NCBI GenBank assembly: GCA_964550025.1 | Contig: CAZJYI010000024.1 | Span: 1 to 64,000, forward strand | Reading direction: 5' to 3' | Length of the DNA stretch: 64,000 bases | Source of the DNA: CAZJYI01 sp964550025 | GTDB lineage: Bacteria > Verrucomicrobiota > Kiritimatiellia > UBA8416 > CAYOBW01 | Shown here: in pieces, positions 1 through 7,962 of the stretch | Layout: the number at the start of each line of letters is the position of its first letter | How positions within the stretch are numbered: position 1 is the stretch's first letter | Made by a program: the position numbers and the translations under genes | Notes under the pieces: generated by a model | Databases searched by the model: none | What the model saw: the letters and a program-made list of their open reading frames with translations, nothing else | What the model was told of the DNA's origin: nothing

Positions 1-55
1 GATCTGCTCCCCTGTACGCCGCGAAACTAGCGCAAGCCCTTTTCGCATGGGGTCT
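1..55. repeat. 55-bp repeat, inverted copy of 50176-50230
   Basis: Bases 1-55 are the exact reverse complement of 50176-50230; identity breaks down at base 56. The match runs to the first base of the window, so the true length on this side is unknown. At the other locus the same sequence is one end of a MITE-like element. A contig ending in a dispersed repeat would look like this. Confidence 0.9.
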
Positions 56-487
56 GGCTACGGCGTGCGCGTCCGCCTGAGCCCGATGGTGCCGGTTGCC
101 GGCTGGCGCGGGGAACTGACGCACCTGCTGGAACGCATGTTCGAAGAGATCACGCCCCGGATGATCACCATGGAGCCGCTGCGGTTCTGCACGTACGACG
201 TCCTCGCCCGGGATTTCGCTCCCGGGCTCCTCGACCCGACGTTCACGCAGGCAATGCGGGACATCCCCGCGGACGCGGAGGAGTGGGAGAAATCGCAGTT
301 TCCCGACCATTGCCGCGTTGCCATGTACCGGCACGTCCTGGACGAAGTGGCGAGGCTGTCGCCCGACACGCCGGTAGCCCTTTGCCGCGAGAAACGAAGG
401 GTCTGGGATGCGCTGAGCGCCGATTTCGCCAGAATGGGTCAGCACCCTGACGGCTACGTGTGCAATTGCGGACCGACATCGGTGTAG
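2..487 (+). CDS. Spore photoproduct lyase-like radical SAM protein, C-terminal part (5' incomplete)
   Basis: The frame is open from base 2 to the stop at 487 and lacks its N-terminus; the first ATG is at 47. The protein reads VRVRLSPMVPV, then MITMEPLR, FPDHCRVAMYR, PVALCREKRRVW and a terminal VCNCGP. The pattern R-SP-P, then a late ALC-EK-W segment, then a CNC end is what I recall from the C-terminal part of SplB-family radical SAM proteins, which repair UV photoproducts or act as uncharacterised homologues. The radical SAM CxxxCxxC motif would lie upstream, outside the window. The first 15 or so codons lie in the 55-bp dispersed repeat, so the gene may be disrupted by an element, or the repeat may only mark the contig edge. 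Family assignment is tentative. Confidence 0.5.
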   Translation: MCSPVRRETSASPFRMGSGYGVRVRLSPMVPVAGWRGELTHLLERMFEEITPRMITMEPLRFCTYDVLARDFAPGLLDPTFTQAMRDIPADAEEWEKSQFPDHCRVAMYRHVLDEVARLSPDTPVALCREKRRVWDALSADFARMGQHPDGYVCNCGPTSV

Positions 488-558
488 GATCAGAGGTTGT
501 GGGAAGTGCAAGCGGCGGGTTAGAATAGGGGTGAAGTGGTAATAGAGCCACGCATCCC

Positions 559-3500
559 ATGGGAAAGACGCTCACAACGGCCTTCTGCGCAGCCCTCCTC
601 ATCGCGGGTCTGCCTTGCGTCTCCCCCGCCGCCGTCACCATCAACGAGATCCTGGCATCGAACTCGACGGGACTGCAGGACGGCTTCGGACAGCGTGAGG
701 ACTGGATCGAGATCCACAATGACGGTGCGGCGGACGTCAGTCTGGCCGGTCACTACCTCACGGACGAGCCCGATTTCCCAACCAAATGGCAGTTCCCGGA
801 CACGAGCATAGCGGCGGGCGGCTACCTCGTCGTGATCGCCTCGGGCAAGGACCTCACCGATACGCTGGACTATCCCCACTCAAGCTTCAGGCTGGGGCGC
901 AACGGCGACTACCTGGCTCTCGTCGGAACGGACGGAACGACCGTTCTGGACGCCATCGACCCGGCCTATCCCGAGCAGTTCACGGACGTGTCTTACGGGC
1001 GTCAGACTTCGGACGGGGCGCTGCGCTTCTTCTCGACGCCCACGCCCGGCGCCGACAACGGTGAGGGCTACCTCGGCGTCGTCAAAGACACGAACTTCTC
1101 GATCGATCGCGGTTTCTACGACACGCCGTTCAGCGTGGTCGTCACCAGTTCGACGTCAGGGGCGAACATCCGCTACACCATCGACGGAACGAAGCCGTCG
1201 GAAACGGTGGGCACGGTCTACGGCGGCCCGGTCGCCATCACCAACACGACCACGCTCCGTGCGATCGCCTACCAGACCGGCTGGCTATCGACGGACGTCG
1301 ACACGCACACGTACATCTTCATCGACCAGGTTGCCCGGCAGCCGGCGGACCCGGCCGGCTGGCCGAGCGACTGGGGGTACGACTCCGAAGTCAACAGCGG
1401 TGACGGCAGCGGCGACGGCACGGTGCCGGCCGACTACGAGATGGACCCGCAGGTCGTGGACAACACGCTGACCAACTACTCCGTCCGCGATGCGCTGCTC
1501 GACATTCCCACCGTGTCGATTGCGATGGACCCTGACGACTTCATCCACGACGACACGGGGATCTACGCCAATCCCAAGAGCCGATGGGAACGGGAATGCT
1601 CGGCCGAGTATATCCATCCGGATGGGGCAAAGGGCTTCCAGCTCGACTGCAAGATCGAGGTCCACGGCAATTCGAGCCGCCGGCCGTGGCGCATGCAGAA
1701 GCACTCCCTGCGTCTGACCTTCACTACGGAGTTCGGACCGCCCCAACTGCGCTACGCCCTCTTTGAGGATTCTCCCGTTGAACGCTTCAACCAGCTCGTT
1801 CTGCGGGCGTGCTTCACGGATTCGTGGGGACTGGTGTCATGGGGCGCCTCGCGCTACCGTCCCAACGACTCAATGTACATCCGCGACGTCTGGATGAAGG
1901 ACAGCCTGCGTGACATGGGGCAGCCCAGCAGCCACGGCGGCTTCGTCCACCTCTATGTCAACGGCCTCTACTTCGGCCTCCACAACCTGACTGAACGCCT
2001 GGCGCCGGATTTCTTTGCCGACCACGTGGGCGGGCTGCCCGAGGACTGGGAGATCAACGAGGACCTGTCCAGTCCGGGTGGCCGCTGGAATGCGATGATG
2101 GCGATCGACCCCTCCTTGTTGAGCGGCTACGAAGCCATACGGGCGTATCTCGACGTGGAGGATTTCGCGGACTACATGCTGCTGCACTTCTACGCCGACG
2201 CGGAAGATTGGCCGCACCACAACGGCTATGCCGCGGCCAACGCTACCAGCCACGACGGCCGGTTCCGCTTCTTCGTCTGGGACCAGGAAATCGTCCTGGA
2301 CTACCACGGGCGTGCCGCCTCGCGCATCGACAACAACAGCGGTGCAGGGAAGCTCTTCCAGAAAATGCGCACGAGCGCGGAGTTCCGCCTGCTCTTCGCG
2401 GACCGTTTCTACCGGCACTGTTTCAACGACGGTGCGCTCAGTCTCCCCGTGTCGCAGAGCCGCTTCCTCCGCGTCGCGAACGAGATTGACAAGGCCATCG
2501 TGGCCGAATCGGCGCGCTGGGGGGACACGCAGGTGAGCACACCGTACGGCAACAGCGTCCAGCAGCCCAGCCCGCTGGACGATGTGAACCACCACGCCTA
2601 CCCCCCTGCCCCACACGGTCCCGACTATACCTTCACCCGCGAGGACTCGTGGGTTCTGGAGCGCGACAACGTCATCAGCAACTATCTCCCCGCCATTCAC
2701 AACGCGAACAACTCGTACGCGCTGGTCAACATTCTGCGGGCCGAAAACCTCTACCCGGACATCGACCCCCCGGAGTTCAACCGAAATGGCGGCGAGGTCC
2801 CCGCGTCTTTCGGGCTGACCATGTCGGCAGCGGCCGGCACCATCCATTACACGCTGGACGGCACGGACCCGCGAAACGCCGGCGGGACGGTGAACCGCTG
2901 GTCTGAGACGTACACGGGCGCGCCGGTATTCTTCACCCACAACCCTGCGACGGTAAAGGCCCGCGCCCTGCACGGTACGGAATGGTCCGCCCTGCACGAG
3001 GCCCGGTTCTTCGTCGACACCGAGACGGCCCGCGCCGGCAATCTCGTCGTCTCCGAGATCCACTACAATCCGAAGGGGTCGGACAGCTACGAGTTCATTG
3101 AGCTGCTGAACACCGGCCCCGTCCGCGTCGCGCTCGACGGCGTGCAACTTGCCGTCGCCGTCGAGTTCATGTTCGGCGACCTGCTGCTCGAACCGGGTGA
3201 GCATATCGTCGTAGTCGAAGACTCTGCGGCGTTCAGCAACCGCTATCTCAATGCCGCATCGCCCTACCATCACGCACCGATCCGCGTGGCCGGAGCGTGG
3301 ACGGGCGACCTTGCCAACGGCGGCGAGAGCGTTCGCCTTCTCGATCGCAGCGGCGGCATCATCCAGGAGTTCACCTACCGGGACGGCGGGGCCTGGCCGG
3401 GACGCGCGGACGGGCGCGGCGCCTCCCTCCAGCGGGCACGCCCGGAAGTGCCGCCGCAGTACCCCGAGCACTGGCGGGCGAGCTGCCGCCATCACGGTTC

Positions 3501-6408
3501 GCCGGGACGGGCCGACGACAACCCTGCCGTGGTCATCAACGAACTGATGAACCATTCCGACACGGGCGTGGACTGGATCGAGCTGTGGAACTCCGGCAGC
3601 AACGAGGTAGACATCAGCGGCTGGTTCCTCAGCGACGAGCTCAACGATCCGTTCAAGTACGCCCTGCCGAACCGCGCCCCTCTCGTGCCGGGTGAATATG
3701 CCGTCTACGACCAACACGCCTTCGGCACGGGGACGACCGCCTTCTCGTTCAGCGAGCTCGGAGAGGAGGCCGCTCTGACAGAGGCTTCGGGGAGCAATCT
3801 CTTGCGTGTAATCGCATACAAAGACTTCGGGGCTTCAGCGCGTGATATTCCCTTCGGGCGGCACGTGCGCTGGGACGGGACGGCGGCTTTCACGGCGCTC
3901 AACGCCTCTTCGACGGGGGCGAGCAATGCCTACCCGCTTGTCGGTCCCGTGGTGATCGGAGAGATCATGTACCACCCGGCCGAGGGCAAACCGGAATACG
4001 TGGAGTTGGTGAACATCACGCCGGACAGCGTCCCGCTGTACGATCCGGATCACCCGACGAACACCTGGAAGCTGACCTCCGCGGCGTCCTTTGTTTTCCC
4101 ACCCGGCACGGTCGTTCCCGCCTACGGCCGAACGCTCGTGACCGAAACCGATCCCGCCACCTTCCGGGCAGCGTACGACGTCCCGCCCGCGGTGAAGGTG
4201 TACGGCCCCTGGAACGGGCAACTGGACAACGACGGGGAGTCCGTCCGGCTGCGCCGGCCGGGTGCGCCCGAATCTGACGGGACGGTCCCATACATCGTTA
4301 TGGACCGCGTGGACTACCGCGACTATCCCCCCTGGCCCGCCGAAGCCGACGGCGAAGGAGCCTCGCTCGAACGCCTGGATTACGACGCATTCGGAAACGA
4401 CTGGCGCAACTGGTACGCCTCGGCCACGAGCCGCGGAACACCGGGCGACGGCCCCGACCCCTCCAGCAACGATCCAAACCGCTATCCGGTGATGACGGAT
4501 CCGGGAACGCTGCAGGCCGAGGAGGACGTCGAGATGTCCGTACAGCTCCATGCCACGGATCCCGACAGTGGCCAGTCGTTTCGCTTTCGCCTGCAAAGCA
4601 CTATCCCGGAAGGGGCCACCGTAACCGAGGATGGTCTCCTGACCTGGACGCCGGGCGAAGACGACGGCCCCGGGACGGTCGACCTGGAAGTCGTCGTTAC
4701 GGACGACGGCATTCCCAATCTCAGTGACACCCGCACCGTCGCGGTCAACGTGAGCGAGGTCAACTCGGCACCCGACCTCCTTCGCGGAAGCCACAACCAG
4801 TCCACCAACACCGTCCCCTTTGTCCACTTCGGCTCCGTATGGCGTTTTCTCGACGACGGCAGTGATCGGGGCACGAACTGGGCGTCGGTCGGCTATGATG
4901 ACTCGGGCTGGGCCCGGGGACCGGCGCGCCTTGGGTATGGCGACGGAAACGAGGCGACAACGGTCAGCTACGGTCCCAGCGCAAGCAGCAAGTACCGCAC
5001 AACCTATTTCCGACACGTCTTCACGGCGGGCATCGACTCGTCGGGCGAAGATGCGCTTTGGATCGACTTCGGGCAGGATGACACCCCCGTGCAGACGGGC
5101 TACCAGGCCTATACGGCGGACCACGAGCAGGTGGCATCGTTCACGGCTCAGACGTTCAATGCGTTCGGCACACTGGTGACGCTCGACGCCAGGTGGGTCG
5201 AGGGGGCCGTCAACGCCGCGGCGCAGATGTACGACCGGGGCACCGGCTACGCATCGGACACGCCCGACCTGATGCGGGACTGGATCGGCACGGACCGCCG
5301 CGTCACGGGCAACCCGCTGACACTCACACTGAGCGGCCTCCCGCCGGGCACCTATTCGTGGATGTCCTACCACCACGACGTCCAGGATCAAACGGGGCTG
5401 TTCGATGTTACCCTCATCGATGCGGCGGGATCGAACACGACGGTGAACGTAGACATCTCCGATCGCAACGTCCCCCTCGAGAACGTCACGACCTTCGAGA
5501 CCAGAGTCGTGTCGGACGGCTCGGACGTCCGGCTGCTGTTCGACAAGCACCCGAGCGGCTCGATCGCTCTGTCCTTCTTTGTCATGAACGCCTTCCAGCT
5601 TGCTCGCCGGGTCCACGACACCTCCGGCACGCTGTCGGAGCTGACGCTCAAACTGGTGCGGGATGACGGGGCGGTGGTCTATCTCACCGGCACGGAAGTC
5701 GTGCGCGACAACATGCCGACGGGGGTTATTGACTACTTGACGCTCGCCACCAATGGGGTAAGCGGAACCGATGAGACGACGCCGCACTTGTACGCGCTGA
5801 GCGTGGACAGAGTAAGCGTGGGGACAAACACGCTCGCGGTGGAAGTGCATCAGCACAGCGGAACGAGCAGCGATCTCGGGTTCGACCTGGCGCTGGAAGG
5901 CACGTACGTGGAGGGCGGACCGGAGGGGCTTGTCGACTATGTTGTCTCGGCGGGAGAGACAATCCGCTTCGTCGCGCACAGCACGGACCCCGACCGTCCC
6001 GCCCAGGGCATCACGTACGCGCTGGGATCGGGAAGCCCGGCGGGGGCCGCCATCGATCCACGAACCGGGCAATTCGCGTGGACACCGGGCATGGAGGACG
6101 GTCCGGCCGTCGTGACGGTAGCCGTCGTCGCCACTGACAGCGGATCGCCGCCTCTCAGCGACGAAGAGAGCTTCACCGTTACCGTTATCGCGCCGTTCAA
6201 ATCGGGCGACGTGCGGATCGAAGACGGTCGGATCGTGTGGAACGCCATCCCGGGGGACACGTACCGGATCGAGTATTGCGACGACCTCACCGCGCCGGAC
6301 TGGCATCTGCTCGAAGAACGCACGGCAACGAATCCGACTGAGGCTCTCCTTGACCCGGGCGCCGGTAGTGCGCTACACAGGTACTACAGGGTGATATGGG
6401 AGCGATGA
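559..6408 (+). CDS. Giant secreted CotH-domain protein with lamin-tail and chitobiase C-terminal domains (1949 aa)
   Basis: Signal peptide at residues 1-25. Domains in order: lamin-tail domain (about 25-165, opening VTINEILASN), CHB_HEX_C-type beta domain (180-254, YTIDGTKPS), CotH domain (314-657; VHLYVNGLYFGLHNLTER and FFVWDQE), second CHB_HEX_C (750-817, YTLDGTDPR), three more lamin-tail domains (828-970, 991-1127, 1133-1297), cadherin/He_PIG-like (1313-1404), a Gal-binding-like module split by an insert (1421-1784, insert about 1493-1686), a second He_PIG-like domain (1793-1878), and a terminal beta module (1881-1948) ending YYRV. CotH domains are atypical kinases in spore coats and are common in secreted PVC proteins. 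Substrate is unknown. The next gene starts 52 bases downstream, and a paralogue with the same domain order lies at 7963-14418. Confidence 0.88.
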   Translation: MGKTLTTAFCAALLIAGLPCVSPAAVTINEILASNSTGLQDGFGQREDWIEIHNDGAADVSLAGHYLTDEPDFPTKWQFPDTSIAAGGYLVVIASGKDLTDTLDYPHSSFRLGRNGDYLALVGTDGTTVLDAIDPAYPEQFTDVSYGRQTSDGALRFFSTPTPGADNGEGYLGVVKDTNFSIDRGFYDTPFSVVVTSSTSGANIRYTIDGTKPSETVGTVYGGPVAITNTTTLRAIAYQTGWLSTDVDTHTYIFIDQVARQPADPAGWPSDWGYDSEVNSGDGSGDGTVPADYEMDPQVVDNTLTNYSVRDALLDIPTVSIAMDPDDFIHDDTGIYANPKSRWERECSAEYIHPDGAKGFQLDCKIEVHGNSSRRPWRMQKHSLRLTFTTEFGPPQLRYALFEDSPVERFNQLVLRACFTDSWGLVSWGASRYRPNDSMYIRDVWMKDSLRDMGQPSSHGGFVHLYVNGLYFGLHNLTERLAPDFFADHVGGLPEDWEINEDLSSPGGRWNAMMAIDPSLLSGYEAIRAYLDVEDFADYMLLHFYADAEDWPHHNGYAAANATSHDGRFRFFVWDQEIVLDYHGRAASRIDNNSGAGKLFQKMRTSAEFRLLFADRFYRHCFNDGALSLPVSQSRFLRVANEIDKAIVAESARWGDTQVSTPYGNSVQQPSPLDDVNHHAYPPAPHGPDYTFTREDSWVLERDNVISNYLPAIHNANNSYALVNILRAENLYPDIDPPEFNRNGGEVPASFGLTMSAAAGTIHYTLDGTDPRNAGGTVNRWSETYTGAPVFFTHNPATVKARALHGTEWSALHEARFFVDTETARAGNLVVSEIHYNPKGSDSYEFIELLNTGPVRVALDGVQLAVAVEFMFGDLLLEPGEHIVVVEDSAAFSNRYLNAASPYHHAPIRVAGAWTGDLANGGESVRLLDRSGGIIQEFTYRDGGAWPGRADGRGASLQRARPEVPPQYPEHWRASCRHHGSPGRADDNPAVVINELMNHSDTGVDWIELWNSGSNEVDISGWFLSDELNDPFKYALPNRAPLVPGEYAVYDQHAFGTGTTAFSFSELGEEAALTEASGSNLLRVIAYKDFGASARDIPFGRHVRWDGTAAFTALNASSTGASNAYPLVGPVVIGEIMYHPAEGKPEYVELVNITPDSVPLYDPDHPTNTWKLTSAASFVFPPGTVVPAYGRTLVTETDPATFRAAYDVPPAVKVYGPWNGQLDNDGESVRLRRPGAPESDGTVPYIVMDRVDYRDYPPWPAEADGEGASLERLDYDAFGNDWRNWYASATSRGTPGDGPDPSSNDPNRYPVMTDPGTLQAEEDVEMSVQLHATDPDSGQSFRFRLQSTIPEGATVTEDGLLTWTPGEDDGPGTVDLEVVVTDDGIPNLSDTRTVAVNVSEVNSAPDLLRGSHNQSTNTVPFVHFGSVWRFLDDGSDRGTNWASVGYDDSGWARGPARLGYGDGNEATTVSYGPSASSKYRTTYFRHVFTAGIDSSGEDALWIDFGQDDTPVQTGYQAYTADHEQVASFTAQTFNAFGTLVTLDARWVEGAVNAAAQMYDRGTGYASDTPDLMRDWIGTDRRVTGNPLTLTLSGLPPGTYSWMSYHHDVQDQTGLFDVTLIDAAGSNTTVNVDISDRNVPLENVTTFETRVVSDGSDVRLLFDKHPSGSIALSFFVMNAFQLARRVHDTSGTLSELTLKLVRDDGAVVYLTGTEVVRDNMPTGVIDYLTLATNGVSGTDETTPHLYALSVDRVSVGTNTLAVEVHQHSGTSSDLGFDLALEGTYVEGGPEGLVDYVVSAGETIRFVAHSTDPDRPAQGITYALGSGSPAGAAIDPRTGQFAWTPGMEDGPAVVTVAVVATDSGSPPLSDEESFTVTVIAPFKSGDVRIEDGRIVWNAIPGDTYRIEYCDDLTAPDWHLLEERTATNPTEALLDPGAGSALHRYYRVIWER

Positions 6409-6460
6409 CAAGGAGAAGGTGTGTCGGGTGTCGCGTGTCGGGTGTCGAAGGGAGGACCAC

Positions 6461-7576
6461 ATGGGGATACTGCAGAAGAAGACGCACACGATTGCCATGC
6501 TGGTGCTGGTTGCCGCGGGGCTGACCTGCGTGCGGAGCGGCAACGGCCAGGGCTGTATCGCGGTGCGGGGCGGCGGCCAGTGCTCGGCCGGCGCTTTCAT
6601 GGACGCGGGGCACGATGAGGGATACCTTGAGCCTGGCGATTGGCAACTATCGGCCGGCTACCGGTGGATCGAGGCGGACCGCCATTTCTCGGGTAGCAAG
6701 GAGTTCACGGTACCCCGCGAACGCAACGCGGAGGTGATCAGCAAGCAGCACTTCGTCGACATCGCGGTGCAGCGTGCCGTCACCGGGCGTTTCAGCCTCG
6801 GCCTCACGATCCCGTTGAGCTACTCGACGCGGTCAACGACCTACGAACATGACAACGTCAACCGCTACGAGACCGGCAGTTCCGGGCTCGGCGATATCCG
6901 GCTGGCCGCCTACTACTGGGTGTTCGATCCGGAGGAGGATCCCAAGGGCAACGTCTGGCTCGGTCTGGGGCCCAAGCTCCCTACCGGCGAATACGATGCG
7001 CAGGACACCTTTTACAGTCGCGAGGGTCCGGTCCGCGCACCCGTAGACCAATCGATTCAGCCTGGCGACGGGGGGTACGGGTTCGCGCTGGAGGCCTTCT
7101 GCTTCCGGGAAGTCGTCTCCGACCTGAGCGGCTACCTCCAGGGGTCGTACTTGTTCAACCCGGAGAATGAGAACGGCGTGAGTACCACGACCGGCAACCG
7201 CTTCGGAAATCCTCTCGAGCAGACCATGTCGATACCCGACCAGTACCTCGGCAGGGCGGGACTCAGCTACATGTTGCAGCCGGACCACGGCCTCTCACTC
7301 AGCTTGGGCGCACGCATCGAGGGCGTGCCCAAGAAGGACGCCATCGGGGATAACGATGGGTTCCGCCGGCCGGGCTACGCCGTATCAGTGGAGCCCGGGG
7401 TGAGTCTCATGAAAAACGGGTGGAGTTTCGCGCTGTCAGTTCCTGTGGCCGTCTATCGCAACCGAGTGCGCAGCGTGGCTGACGAGGGGCTGTTCGAGCT
7501 GCGGGGCGAGTACCACCACGGCGATGCCGCCTTCGCCGACTACGTCATCACGGCGAATCTGTCGCGACAGTTCTAG
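6461..7576 (+). CDS. Predicted outer-membrane beta-barrel protein (371 aa)
   Basis: The start at 6461 is chosen because AAGGGAGGA (6448-6456) lies four bases upstream; a longer reading from 6419 runs through a TGTCGGG repeat and lacks such a site. Residues 1-30 look like a signal peptide. The rest is rich in alternating aromatic/polar strands (LSAGYRWIEADRHF, FSLGLTIPLSYS, NVWLGLGPKLPTGEY, YLQGSYLF, SFALSVPVAVY), and the protein ends in Phe (NLSRQF), the usual terminal residue of BAM-assembled barrels. It resembles transporter-type or porin-like barrels, but I recognise no specific family. It lies between two giant CotH proteins on the same strand, so a role in their export, anchoring or the same surface structure is plausible but unproven. 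Confidence 0.7.
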   Translation: MGILQKKTHTIAMLVLVAAGLTCVRSGNGQGCIAVRGGGQCSAGAFMDAGHDEGYLEPGDWQLSAGYRWIEADRHFSGSKEFTVPRERNAEVISKQHFVDIAVQRAVTGRFSLGLTIPLSYSTRSTTYEHDNVNRYETGSSGLGDIRLAAYYWVFDPEEDPKGNVWLGLGPKLPTGEYDAQDTFYSREGPVRAPVDQSIQPGDGGYGFALEAFCFREVVSDLSGYLQGSYLFNPENENGVSTTTGNRFGNPLEQTMSIPDQYLGRAGLSYMLQPDHGLSLSLGARIEGVPKKDAIGDNDGFRRPGYAVSVEPGVSLMKNGWSFALSVPVAVYRNRVRSVADEGLFELRGEYHHGDAAFADYVITANLSRQF

Positions 7577-7676
7577 CCCCGTGCCAAGCCCGGATTTCGC
7601 TTGCCCGATGGGGTGCACCGGGAGTATTCTCCCCGTAGGATACGTGAGATACGCAAGCTGAAAGGAAGGTGTCAGC

Positions 7677-7958
7677 GTGAAGTTGAAAGGGCTCTCTGTC
7701 GTAACGCGGCTGATCTGTATTGCCGTGCTTGGTGCACTTGTGGGCGTTCTGGTCGTCGGGTGCTTCCCTCCGGGGCCCGGACCAGGACCAGGACCCGCGG
7801 GACCGAGACCAGGACCCAGGCCTGCTCCCGGACCCGGACCCGGACCAGGACCAGGGCCACGACCCGGCCCGGGGCCAGGCCCGGGGCCAGGACCGGGACC
7901 GGCACCCGGACCAGGACCCGGCCCGGGACCAGGACCGGCACCCGGACCACTTCCATGA
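7677..7958 (+). CDS. Small Pro/Gly-repeat lipoprotein (93 aa)
   Basis: GTG start at 7677 preceded by AAAGGAAGG (7661-7669). Residues 1-29 are a lipoprotein signal ending in the lipobox LVVGC, so Cys29 would be acylated. The remaining 64 residues are almost pure (Gly/Arg/Ala)-Pro dipeptides encoded by an imperfect hexanucleotide CCNGGN repeat. The segment should be an extended, protease-resistant spacer or wall-binding stalk, with no globular domain. It ends four bases before the start of the second CotH gene, so the two are probably translationally coupled. Hexamer slippage would change stalk length without breaking the frame. The signal peptide, lipobox and Shine-Dalgarno argue it is a real gene despite low complexity. 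Confidence 0.7.
   Translation: MKLKGLSVVTRLICIAVLGALVGVLVVGCFPPGPGPGPGPAGPRPGPRPAPGPGPGPGPGPRPGPGPGPGPGPGPAPGPGPGPGPGPAPGPLP
7771..7950 (+). repeat. Imperfect hexanucleotide (CCNGGN) repeat inside the lipoprotein gene
   Basis: About 180 bases of degenerate GGACCA/GGACCC/GGCCCG hexamers encode the Pro/Gly stalk. Several frames on both strands stay open across it, including the frame of the downstream CotH gene, which is open from 7720. Confidence 0.9.
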
Positions 7959-7962
7959 TCGT

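Noticed and set aside
1..55. Attachment site or tRNA remnant at the window start
   Set aside because: No tRNA-like cloverleaf, integrase or matching direct repeat; the exact inverted copy at 50.2 kb fits an element end better.
1870..6306. Long minus-strand open frames opposite the first CotH gene (1870-3717, 3835-6306)
   Set aside because: Arg/Val/Gly-rich composition without motifs, no ribosome-binding site, and fully opposite a gene with recognisable domains. They are GC-rich shadows. The same applies to those opposite 7963-14418, 22304-24205 (22436-24262 +), 39811-43185 and 55441-59283 (57529-59967 +).
6419..6460. Start of the barrel gene at 6419
   Set aside because: The first 14 codons are TGTCGGG repeat, and the ribosome-binding site fits ATG 6461.
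7720..7962. Upstream extension of the second CotH gene from ATG 7720
   Set aside because: These codons read the hexamer repeat as Asp/Gln/Pro/Arg and would bury the signal peptide that begins at 7963.
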